Source of the DNA: CADEEN01 sp963738425
GTDB taxonomy: Bacteria > Pseudomonadota > Gammaproteobacteria > Burkholderiales > Burkholderiaceae_C
Direction: 5' to 3'
Assembly (NCBI GenBank): GCA_963738425.1
Contig: CAVTWT010000035.1
Span: 62,001 to 126,000 of the forward strand
DNA length: 64,000 bases
Positions 25,223 through 35,678 of this stretch are shown in pieces. Numbering within the stretch: position 1 is the first letter of the stretch; each line of letters starts with the position of its first letter. The notes beneath the pieces were generated by a model, which saw nothing but the letters and a program-made list of their open reading frames with translations, searched no databases and was not told the DNA's origin. Position numbers and translations under genes: made by a program.

Positions 25223-26498
25223 ATGTCTGGCGAACTTCCCCTCAAGGGCATCAAGATCATCGACTTCACGCACGTGCAGGCCGGCCCGGCCTGTACCCAG
25301 CTGCTGGCCTGGTTCGGCGCCGACGTCATCAAGGTCGAACGCCCCGGTTCCGGCGACGTCACTCGCAGCCAGCTGCGCGACATCCCTGGGGCCGACGCCC
25401 TGTACTTCACCATGCTCAACAGCAACAAGCGCTCGTTGACGCTCGACACCAAGCAGGCCGAGGGCAAGGCCGTGCTGGAGAAGCTGATCAAGGAGTCCGA
25501 CGTCATGGTCGAGAACTTCGGCCCCGGCGCGCTCGACCGCATGGGCTTCACCTGGGAGCACATCCAGTCGCTCAACCCCGGCATGATCCTGGCGTCGGTC
25601 AAGGGCTTCAGTGACGGCCACCACTACGAAGACCTGAAGGTCTACGAGAACGTCGCGCAGTGCGCGGGCGGTGCGGCCTCGACCACCGGCTACTGGAAGG
25701 GCGAGAACTCGGGCCCGACGATTTCGTCGGCCGCGCTCGGCGACTCCAACACCGGCATGCACCTGGCCATCGGCATCCTCACCGCCTACATCGGCAAGCA
25801 GAAGACCGGCAAGGGCCAGAAGGTCGCCGTGTCGATGCAGGATTCGGTGCTGAACCTGTGCCGCGTCAAGATGCGCGACCAGCTGCGCCTGGACAAGCGT
25901 CGGCTACCTGGAAGAGTACCCGCAGTACCCGCACGAGATGGAAGCCTTCGCCGACAAGGTGGTGCCGCGCGGCGCCAATGCCGGCGGCGGTGGCCAGCCG
26001 GGCTGGATCCTGAAGTGCAAGGGTTGGGAGACCGACCCCAACGCCTACATCTACTTCACGATCCAGGGTCATGCCTGGGGCCCGATCTGCGACGCGCTTG
26101 GCAAGCCCGAGTGGAAGGACGACCCGGCGTACAACACGCCGGCCGGCCGTCAGCCGCACATCATGGACATCTTCGCCACCATCGAGAACTCCATCAAGGA
26201 CAAGACCAAGTTCGAGGCGGTCGACATCTTCCGCAAGTTCGACATCCCGTGCGCGCCGGTGCTGTCGATGAAGGAGCTGCTGCACGACAAGTCGCTGCGC
26301 GCCAGCGGCTCGATCGTCGAAGTGCCGCACAAGGTGCGCGGCAGCTACTGGACCGTCGGCAGCCCGATCAAGTTCTCCGGCATGAAGCCCGAGGTCACGG
26401 CCTCGCCGCTGCTGGGCGAGCACACCGACTCCGTGCTGGCCGAACTCGGCTACTCGGCGCAACAGATCGCCGCGATGCACGAGGTCAAGGCAGTTTAA
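25223..26498 (+). CDS. frc: Formyl-CoA:oxalate CoA-transferase (one frame break)
   Basis: About 424 aa class III CoA-transferase. It moves CoA from formyl-CoA to oxalate, giving formate and the oxalyl-CoA that feeds Oxc. VQAGPACTQLLAWFGADVIK opens the family domain; the catalytic aspartate is in ALGDSNTGMHLAIG; the glycine loop GGGGQPGWILKCKGW is typical of Frc. The frame breaks at 25898, where one extra C follows LRLDK; removing it gives VGYLEEYPQYP, closely matching the second copy. Good AAGGAG ribosome site. Probably a sequence error, since both halves are conserved. Confidence 0.93.
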
Positions 26499-26502
26499 GG
26501 AC

Positions 26503-26585
26503 CACCCCCGGAGCGGCTTGCGCCGCTCCCCCTCAAGGGGGCACCGCTGGCGGACCGGCGGAGCCGGATCCGCGGCGGTTGCTTG
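26503..26585. repeat. Dispersed intergenic repeat, family 1 copy b
   Basis: About 83 bp beginning CACCCCCGGAGCGGC and ending GCGGCGGTTGCTTG, matched by 17275-17355. It carries GGAGCGGC-TTGC-GCCGCTCC, a perfect 8-bp hairpin that could stabilise or process the oxc-frc mRNA ahead of the PAS gene. There is no T-run. Confidence 0.75.
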
Positions 26586-26606
26586 AAACATTACCTCGAG
26601 GACGAC

Positions 26607-27044
26607 ATGACTACCTCGATCGACCTCGCCGCACTGGTCGCTGCCGTTGGCGACGCCGTGATGGTGTGCGACGCGCAGGGCGCCATCACGCTCTGGAATC
26701 CGGCCTGTGAGCGCATGTTCGGCCACGCCGAGGCCGATGTGCTCGGCAAGACGATGGACATGATCATTCCCGAGCGTCTGCGCAAACGCCACTGGGACGG
26801 CTACGAGAAGACCATGGCCACGGGCATCACCAAGTACGGCCACGACGTGCTGCGCGTGCCGGCGGTGCACAAGGACGGCCACACGATGTCGATCGCCTTC
26901 ACCGTCGCCATGCTGTACACGCCCGACGGCAAGGTCAGCGCCATTGCTTCCATCATTCGCGACGAAAGCAGCCGCTTCAACGAAGAACGCGCCCTCAAGA
27001 AGCGCCTGACCGAACTCGAAGTCCAACTCGCCGCGAAGACCTAG
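26607..27044 (+). CDS. Stand-alone PAS-domain protein in the oxalate operon
   Basis: 145 aa, a single PAS domain with no output domain. The fold is clear: AVGDAVMVCDAQGAITLWNP, MFGHAEADVLGKTMDMIIPE, then LRKRHWDGYEKTMATG and AVHKDGHTMSIAFTVAMLY. A short helical tail (EERALKKRLTELEVQL) may dimerise. The RHxxGY segment (His62) resembles the helix that carries the haem histidine in FixL, but the same motif is common in other PAS domains, so haem binding is only a hypothesis. ATG at 26607 with GAGGA upstream. It sits between two CoA-transferase genes. Confidence 0.75.
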   Translation: MTTSIDLAALVAAVGDAVMVCDAQGAITLWNPACERMFGHAEADVLGKTMDMIIPERLRKRHWDGYEKTMATGITKYGHDVLRVPAVHKDGHTMSIAFTVAMLYTPDGKVSAIASIIRDESSRFNEERALKKRLTELEVQLAAKT

Positions 27045-27082
27045 GATAGGGTTATGACGACCCCTGGCTCACTTCGTTCGCG

Positions 27083-27121
27083 TCCCCCGAGGGGAGCGTC
27101 ATGGCCTTGGGGCGGCCCGGC
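27083..27121. repeat. Short dispersed repeat, family 2 copy b
   Basis: TCCCCCGAGGGGA ... GGCGGCCCGGC, the near-duplicate of 9183-9222. It fills the 86-bp gap before the second frc gene and ends ten bases before its ATG. It supplies a spurious in-frame extension (MALGRPGGND) that should not be used as the start. Confidence 0.6.
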
Positions 27122-27130
27122 GGCAATGAC

Positions 27131-28378
27131 ATGAGCAAGGCACTCGACGGCGTCCGCATCCTCGACTTCACCCACGTCCAGTCAGGCCCGACCTGCACCC
27201 AGTTGCTGGCCTGGCTCGGCGCCGACGTGATCAAGGTCGAGCGGCCGGGCGAGGGCGACGCCACGCGTGGCCAGTTGCGTGACATCCCGGGCGTCGATGG
27301 CCTGTACTTCACGATGTTGAACCACAACAAGCGCTCGATCACGATCAACACCAAGAAGGCCAGCGGCCTGGCCGTGCTCGACCGCCTGATCAAGACTTGC
27401 GATGTGCTGGTCGAGAACTTCGCACCCGGTGCGCTGGAGCGCATGGGCATCACCTGGGAGCACATCCAGGGCCTCAACCCGCGCATGATCGTGGCCTCGG
27501 TCAAGGGCTTCGGCCCAGGGCCGTTCGAGGGCTGCAAGGTCTATGAAAACGTGGCCCAGTGTGCCGGCGGCGCGGCGTCCACCACCGGCTTCGACGATGG
27601 CCCGCCGCTGGTCACGGGCGCGCAGATCGGCGACAGCGGCACGGGCGTGCACCTGGCGCTCGGCATCGTCGCCGCGCTCTACCAGCGCAACAGCACGGGC
27701 CGCGGCCAGAAGGTGCTGGCGCCGATGCAGGACGCAGTGCTCAACCTGTGCCGCGTCAAGCTGCGCGACCAGCAGCGCCTGGACCGCACGCACACGCTGC
27801 ACGAGTACCCGCAGTACCCTGACGGCAAGTTCGGCGACGCCGTGCCACGCGCCGGCAACGCCTCGGGCGGCGGCCAGCCGGGCTCGATCCTGAAGTGCAA
27901 GGGCTGGGAGACCGACCCCAACGCCTACATCTACTTCATCACCCAGGCCGCGGTCTGGCCCGCCGTGTGCAAGGTCATCGGCGAGCCCGACTGGATCGAC
28001 GACGAGGCCTACGCCACGCCGCAGGCGCGCCTCTTGCACTTGAAGCCGATCTTCGCGCGCATCGAGCGCTGGACCATGACCAAGACCAAGTACGAGGCGA
28101 TGGACATCCTGAACCAATACGACATTCCGTGCGGGCCGATCCTGTCGATGAAGGAAATCGCCAATGAACCGGCGCTGCGGGCCAGCGGCACCATCGTCGA
28201 AGTCGATCATCCGGCGCGCGGCAAATACCTGTCCGTCGGCAACCCGATCAAGCTGTCCGACAGCCCGACCGAAGTCAAGCGCTCGCCGCTGCTCGGCGAA
28301 CACACTGATCAAGTTCTGGAACAGTTGGGCTTCAGTGCTGCAGAAGTAGAACAACTTCGCACTGAAGGTGCTGTCTGA
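27131..28378 (+). CDS. frc: Second formyl-CoA:oxalate CoA-transferase paralogue
   Basis: 415 aa, uninterrupted, and close to the first copy across its length. Shared motifs include VQSGPTCTQLLAWLGADVIK, GQLRDIPGVDGLYFTMLN, a catalytic Asp in QIGDSGTGVHLALG, and the GGGQPGSILKCKGWETDP loop. One glycine fewer in that loop and a shorter LHEYPQYPDGKF segment set it apart. It could be a second Frc or serve another acyl pair. ATG at 27131 is preferred over a repeat-derived extension. The formate dehydrogenase starts 13 nt downstream. Confidence 0.9.
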   Translation: MSKALDGVRILDFTHVQSGPTCTQLLAWLGADVIKVERPGEGDATRGQLRDIPGVDGLYFTMLNHNKRSITINTKKASGLAVLDRLIKTCDVLVENFAPGALERMGITWEHIQGLNPRMIVASVKGFGPGPFEGCKVYENVAQCAGGAASTTGFDDGPPLVTGAQIGDSGTGVHLALGIVAALYQRNSTGRGQKVLAPMQDAVLNLCRVKLRDQQRLDRTHTLHEYPQYPDGKFGDAVPRAGNASGGGQPGSILKCKGWETDPNAYIYFITQAAVWPAVCKVIGEPDWIDDEAYATPQARLLHLKPIFARIERWTMTKTKYEAMDILNQYDIPCGPILSMKEIANEPALRASGTIVEVDHPARGKYLSVGNPIKLSDSPTEVKRSPLLGEHTDQVLEQLGFSAAEVEQLRTEGAV

Positions 28379-28391
28379 TGGGAATCTTCCA

Positions 28392-30094
<1,703 letters not shown>

Positions 30095-30098
<4 letters not shown>

Positions 30099-32893
30099 GC
30101 GCGCGCGACACGGTTGCCTTCACGCTGAATGGCCAAGCAGTCACTGCACAACCCGGCGAGCCGATCATCGAAGTCGCCAAGCGCGAAGGCATCGAGATCC
30201 CCCACCTCTGCTACAAGCCAGGCCTCGATGCCGTGGGCAACTGCCGCGCCTGCATGGTCGAGATCGACGGCGAGCGCGTGCTCGCGCCGTCGTGCTGCCG
30301 CAGCGCCAGCGCCGGCATGAAGGTCACGACCACCAGTGAACGCGTGCAGCGCTCGCAGAAGATGGTGCTCGAGCTGCTGCTGGCCGACATGCCCGAGCGC
30401 GACTACACGCGCCACAACGAGCTCGACGGCTGGGCCGAGAAACTCGGCATCGGCAAGCCGCGCTTTGCCGCGCGCGCGCAACCGGCGCAAGACCTCTCGC
30501 ACCCCGCCATCGCGGTCAATCTCGACGCCTGCATCCAGTGCACGCGCTGCCTGCGCGCCTGCCGCGACGAGCAGGTCAACGACGTCATCGGCCTCGCGTT
30601 CCGCGGCGAGCACGCGAAGATCGTCTTCGACATGGACGACCCGATGGGCGCGTCGACCTGTGTCGCGTGCGGTGAATGCGTGCAAGCCTGCCCGACCGGT
30701 GCGTTGATGCCGGCGCGTGATGCCGCGCTCGCAGTGCCGGACAAGAAGGTCGAGTCGGTGTGCCCGTATTGCGGCGTCGGCTGCCAGCTCACCTACAACG
30801 TCAAGGACAACAAGATCCTCTACGTCGAAGGTCGCGACGGCCCGGCCAACCAGGGGCGCCTGTGCGTCAAGGGCCGCTACGGCTTCGACTACGCGCACCA
30901 CCCGCAGCGTCTGACGAAGCCGCTGATCCGCCGCGCCGACGCGCCGAAGAAGCGCGGCGACTTCACGATGGACCCGACGCGCGTGATGGACGTTTTCCGT
31001 GAAGCGAGCTGGGAAGAAGCGCTCGACTTTGCCGGCGGCAAGCTGAAGGCCATCCGCGACACGCACGGCAAAAAGTCGCTCGCGGGCTTCGGCTCGGCCA
31101 AAGGCAGCAACGAAGAGGCCTACCTGTTCCAGAAGCTCGTGCGCACGGGATTCGGCAGCAACAACGTCGACCATTGCACGCGGCTGTGCCACGCCTCGTC
31201 GGTGGTGGCGCTGCTGGAAGGCATCGGCTCTGGAGCGGTCAGCAACCCGGTGATGGACGTGACGAAGGCCGAGGTGGTGATCCTGATCGGCGCCAACCCG
31301 ACGGTGAACCATCCTGTGGCGGCGAGCTTCATCAAGAACGCCACCAAGACCGGCACCAAGCTGATCGTCATGGACCCGCGGCGCTCCGACCTCTCGCGTG
31401 TCGCCCACCGTTTCCTTCAGTTCAAGCCCGATACCGACGTGGCGATGTTGAACGCGTTGATGCACGTCATCGTCAACGAGGGCCTGGTCGATGAAGCCTT
31501 CATCGCCGAGCGCACCATCGGCTACGACGAACTGCGCAAGAACGTCGAAGGCTACAGCCCCGAGGCAATGGCGCCGATCTGCGGCATCGATGCCGAAACG
31601 CTGCGTTATGTGGCGCGGCTGTACGCGCGCTCGAAGGGCTCGATGATCCTGTGGGGCATGGGCGTGAGCCAGCATGTGCACGGCACCGACAACGCGCGCT
31701 GCCTGATCGCATTGGCGCTGATGACGGGGCAGATCGGCCGAGAGGGCACGGGGCTGCACCCGCTGCGCGGCCAGAACAACGTGCAGGGCGCGTCGGACGC
31801 CGGCCTGATCCCGATGATGCTGCCCGATTACCAGCATGTGACCAAGCCCGAGGTGCGTCAGCGCTTCGAGAGCGCGTGGAAGTTGGCGCCTGGCACGCTC
31901 GACGACAAGGTGGGGCTGACCGTTGTCGAGGTGATGCACGCCATCAAGCATGGCGACATCAAGGGCATGTACGTGATGGGCGAGAACCCCGCGATGTCCG
32001 ACCCCGACGCCAACCACGCGCGCGATGCGCTGGCGGCGTTGGAGCACCTCGTCGTGCAAGACATCTTCCTCACCGAAACGGCGTACCTGGCCGACGTGAT
32101 CCTGCCAGCCGGCGCCTTTGCCGAGAAGACCGGCAGCTTCACCAACACCGACCGTCTGGTGCAGATCGGCCGCCAGGCGATCACGCCCCCGGGCGATGCA
32201 CGGCAGGACTTGTGGATCATCGAACAGATCGCCAACCAACTCGGCTGCGGTTGGAACTACGGCCATGTGTCCGAAGTGTTCGACGAGATGCGCCACACGA
32301 TGCCGAGCATCGGCGGCATCACCTGGGAGCGGCTCGAACGCGAGCACGCCGTCACCTATCCCTGCGTCGCCGAGGGCGACCCAGGGCAGAGCGTCGTCTT
32401 CACCGAAGACTTCCCGCGTGAAGGTGGCCGGGCGCGCTTCGTGCCGGCCGACATCATCCCTGCGAACGAACGACCCGATGCCGAGTACCCGCTGGTGCTG
32501 ATCACCGGCCGCCAGTTGGAACATTGGCACACCGGCAGCATGACGCGCCGCGCCTCGATGCTCGATGCGATCGAGCCCGACCCGACGGCGCTGGTGCATC
32601 CGCTCGACCTCGAGGTGCTCGGTGCGCAGCCCGGCGAGCTGGTGACGATCGCATCGCGGCGCGGCACCGTGTGCCTGTACGCACGCGCCGACGACGGCAT
32701 GCCGCGCGGCGCGGTCTTCGTGCCGTTCTGCTACTACGAGGCGGCGATCAACACGCTGACCAATGCGGCGCTCGATCCGTTCGCGAAGATTCCGGAGTTC
32801 AAGTACTGCGCGGTCAAGGTCACGCGCGGCGGCGAGGCGCCGGTGCAGAGCAGCTACGGCGGCGGGCAGTTGCTCGCGGTACGTGGTGCCTGA
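30095..32893 (+). CDS. fdhF: NAD-linked formate dehydrogenase alpha subunit (Mo/W-bis-MGD)
   Basis: 932 aa catalytic subunit oxidising formate to CO2. N-terminal 2Fe-2S site (C39, C50, C53, C67/68); two ferredoxin-type 4Fe-4S clusters (CIQCTRCLRAC and CVACGECVQACPTG); 4Fe-4S near the pterin (CPYCGVGC); active-site cysteine motif DHCTRLCHASS, so Cys rather than selenocysteine. The HxxxCxxC cluster region expected between the 2Fe-2S and ferredoxin parts lacks its cysteines. No Tat signal, so cytoplasmic. Size and layout resemble Methylobacterium Fdh1A. Last gene of the oxc run; no fdhD-like chaperone follows. Confidence 0.92.
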
Positions 32894-32901
32894 CGAGCCC
32901 C

Positions 32902-33255
32902 TCACTCCGCACGCCGCACCTCCATCACGCCGTTGCTCGTGACCTCGGCGTAGACCGCCGGGTCCTTCAGCGCCAAGTGCAGCACGATCTTCGCCGCCTG
33001 GTGCCGCACCAGGCGGTTGGCGACGATGCCCAGCGCCACCAGCAAGACGCCCGGCAGCGCCTGACCGGCGAGCGCGAGCGCCGCGCCGACGCCAATGAAC
33101 GCAATCGCGAGCACGTTGCAGCGCGTGCGCTGCACGATGTAGGGCCGCACCAACTGCGGATTGACGACGATGCGAAAGCGTCCGTGCGGCAGGCCGCGTC
33201 GGAACTCGTCGTGCGCGATGTAGGGGACGAAGTTGTCGTCGGCAGCCTGGGTCAC
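32902..33255 (-). CDS. Small membrane protein of unknown function
   Basis: 117 aa. Two adjacent hydrophobic segments (residues about 47-63 and 65-80) form a hairpin flanked by soluble ends. The start is GTG at 33253-33255, supported by GGAGGAG just upstream. I do not recognise the family. It converges on the formate dehydrogenase alpha gene and lies downstream of the TSUP exporter gene on the same strand (21-bp gap), so the two may be cotranscribed. Confidence 0.6.
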   Translation of the reverse strand: MTQAADDNFVPYIAHDEFRRGLPHGRFRIVVNPQLVRPYIVQRTRCNVLAIAFIGVGAALALAGQALPGVLLVALGIVANRLVRHQAAKIVLHLALKDPAVYAEVTSNGVMEVRRAE

Positions 33256-33276
33256 GACGTCTCCTCCACGCAGTGT

Positions 33277-34074
33277 TCAGCCGAACGCGCGCCAGGCCAT
33301 GTAGCCGGCCACGCCGTACAACAGCACGGCGAACACGCGGCGAAAGGCCTGCACGTCCATCGCATGCGCAGCGCGCGCGCCGAGCGGCGCCATCGTCACA
33401 CTGGCCGCGGCGACGATGGCCAGCGCCGGCAGGTAGAGGTAGCCGACGGCGCCGGGAATCGAAGGCGGCAGCGACCAGCCACCGATCACGTAGCCGAGCG
33501 TGCTCGCCAGCGCGATCGGAAAGCCCAGCGCAGCCGCGGTGCCGACGGCGCTGTGCAGCGGCACGTTGCACCAGGCCATGAAGGGCACCGACATGAACGC
33601 ACCGCCGGCGCCGACCAGCCCCGACAACAGGCCGATGCCGCCGCCGACCGCGGCTTGCCCCCAGGGCTGCGGCAACACGCGTGTGGCGCGCGGCTTGCGG
33701 TTCAACAGCATCTGCGTGGCCGAGTAGCCGACGAACAGCGCGAAGACCACGCCGAGCGCCGGGCCCTTGACCAGCGCGAACATGCCGGCACCCGCCACCA
33801 GACCACCGACCAGGATGCCCGGCGACATCGCCTGCACGATGTCCCAGCGCACCGCTCCGCGCCCGTGGTGCGCACGCACGCTGGCCAGCGAAGTGAAGAC
33901 GATCGTCGCCATCGCAGTGGCGATGGCCATCTTGATTGACAGCTCGCCGGACACACCACGATGCGCCAGCATCGTCGTCAGGAACGGCACCTGGATCATG
34001 CCGCCGCCGATGCCGAGCAGCCCGGCCAGGAAGCCGGTGACCGTGCCCATCAGCAGCAGTTCGACGAAGAACAA
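33277..34074 (-). CDS. TSUP/TauE-SafE family membrane transporter
   Basis: About 265 aa with about eight hydrophobic segments. The duplicated family motif is seen as GFLAGLLGIGGGMIQVPFL near the start and GLLSGLVGAGGAFMSVPFM in the middle. TSUP members export or import sulfite, organosulfonates or related anions; the substrate is not evident here. The start is uncertain: TTG at 34074 gives a natural first helix (LFFVELLLMGTV), an ATG at 34050 would clip it. Just downstream of the EVE-domain gene, same strand. Confidence 0.8.
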   Translation of the reverse strand: MFFVELLLMGTVTGFLAGLLGIGGGMIQVPFLTTMLAHRGVSGELSIKMAIATAMATIVFTSLASVRAHHGRGAVRWDIVQAMSPGILVGGLVAGAGMFALVKGPALGVVFALFVGYSATQMLLNRKPRATRVLPQPWGQAAVGGGIGLLSGLVGAGGAFMSVPFMAWCNVPLHSAVGTAAALGFPIALASTLGYVIGGWSLPPSIPGAVGYLYLPALAIVAAASVTMAPLGARAAHAMDVQAFRRVFAVLLYGVAGYMAWRAFG

Positions 34075-34085
34075 CGGGTCGATGG

Positions 34086-34544
<459 letters not shown>

Positions 34545-34575
34545 GTGCTTATTGTCAGCGATGACAAAGAGAAAG

Positions 34576-34755
34576 GTGTCCACCGCGAGCCGCGGGCCGC
34601 ATTCCTGAACCCAGGTGAAGTTCAGGTGGGCGAGGTCAGCAGGGCTTCGGGTTCATCTGACGCGAGACGATCACACCCACCCTGCGATGTTCCAAGCCCT
34701 AGCTCAAAGAGCATCGGTTCAAGGAAATAAAAACCCGCGCGAACGCAGTGGACGG
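34576..34755 (-). ncRNA. ssrS: 6S RNA
   Basis: About 180 nt on the minus strand between zapA and the EVE gene, the usual place in Betaproteobacteria. The ends pair: GTCCAC near the 5' end (34748-34753) with GTGGAC near the 3' end (34578-34583), followed by CGCGCGGG with CCCGCG. A large internal bulge and the near-terminal stem-loop CCTGAAC-TTCACCTG-GGTTCAGG correspond to the conserved 6S secondary structure. 6S RNA mimics an open promoter and sequesters sigma-70 RNA polymerase. Exact ends are estimated. Confidence 0.8.
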
Positions 34756-34768
34756 TTTGACTCTAGCA

Positions 34769-35101
34769 CTACAACAGGTGGCCGTCGCTATCCATTGCAG
34801 CGTCGATACGCGCAATCAATGTGTCGATCTGCACATCATCCGCGGCGTTGTGGCGTGCAGTCGCTGCGGATGCTTTTGCAGCTTGCGGTGGCGCGGGCCG
34901 ATCGGCCAGCTGATACGCCAGATTCAACGCCGCCAGTACGGCCATGCGTTCACGTGCCTTGACTTTTCCGGCATCGCGGATCGCGCTCATTTCGCTGTCC
35001 ACCAGAGCGACCGCCGACAGCAGCGAAGCCTCGCCGCCCTCGGGGCAGGCCAGGATGTAGCTCTGGCCGAGGATGGTGACTTCCATTTGCTTCGAGCTCA
35101 T
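34769..35101 (-). CDS. zapA: Cell division protein ZapA
   Basis: 110 aa. MEVTILGQSYILACPEGGEASLLSAV is the ZapA N-terminal domain, followed by helix MSAIRDAGKVKARERMAVLAALNLAYQL and a low-complexity alanine-rich part. ZapA bundles FtsZ filaments at midcell. It overlaps the ZapB-like gene by 4 nt (ATGA), and 6S RNA follows directly. Confidence 0.9.
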   Translation of the reverse strand: MSSKQMEVTILGQSYILACPEGGEASLLSAVALVDSEMSAIRDAGKVKARERMAVLAALNLAYQLADRPAPPQAAKASAATARHNAADDVQIDTLIARIDAAMDSDGHLL

Positions 35102-35307
35102 GCCTCCTCCTTGCCGTCGGTTGCAGGCAATCTCTCGAGCAGCGTGTCGATGCGCGTGCGCGCTGCGCCGAGGCGCGACTTCAGGCTGTCGCGTTCACCA
35201 GCCAGCGCGGCCACCTGATCGAGCAGCAATTTGTTCGTGCGTTCCAGCTCTTCGTGCCGCAGCAGCAGGCGGTCGATGCGCGTGGCGAGGTCTTGCAGCG
35301 TGGCCAT
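35098..35307 (-). CDS. ZapB-like coiled-coil protein
   Basis: 69 aa, almost entirely coiled coil: ATRIDRLLLRHEELERTNKLLLDQ, then LAGERDSLKSRLGAARTRIDTLLERL. This is the short TIGR02449/ZapB-like protein usually encoded before zapA in Betaproteobacteria; a role as ZapA partner is inferred from context. The ATG at 35307 is chosen over one 11 codons upstream since the coiled coil starts at once. Confidence 0.72.
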   Translation of the reverse strand: MATLQDLATRIDRLLLRHEELERTNKLLLDQVAALAGERDSLKSRLGAARTRIDTLLERLPATDGKEEA

Positions 35308-35371
35308 GAAGTGTGCAGCGCGTTGTGTGCGGCCGATCATAAAGCGCCCCGAGGACCGGCTGATACCATCT

Positions 35372-35595
35372 GCGTCGTTGGTGCCTGGGCCGTCGATCTC
35401 GGCGGCTTGGGGTAAACGGGAATCGGGAAGCGACGCTGCCACGCAGCAACGCCAACCCGAGCTGCCCCCGCAACGGTAAGCGCACGGAGGTCTCACGACC
35501 TCCCGCTCGTGTTCACCGGCCACTGGAGCGACGCCATTGCTCTGGGAAGGCCACACGGGTTGCCTGCGCCAGCCCGGATACCGGCCAGCAGGGGG
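35372..35595 (+). promoter_or_regulatory. Cobalamin riboswitch controlling btuBCD
   Basis: The conserved elements occur in order: GGTGCCTG (P2-P3 start), TAAACGGGAATCGGGAAG, GCTGCCCCCGCAACGGTAAG, then CACTGG, TGGGAAGGC and the B12 box AGCCCGGATACCGGCC (35571-35586). The B12-bound form would block btuB expression. The region occupies most of the 371-bp gap before btuB, which holds no other gene. Confidence 0.93.
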
Positions 35596-35678
35596 CGCGG
35601 ACTCGATTGAGCCCGCGCCGAATCGTGCGTGCTGGCGGGGAAGCTGGCGCGCACCTCGACCGGACCGTTTCAACCATC

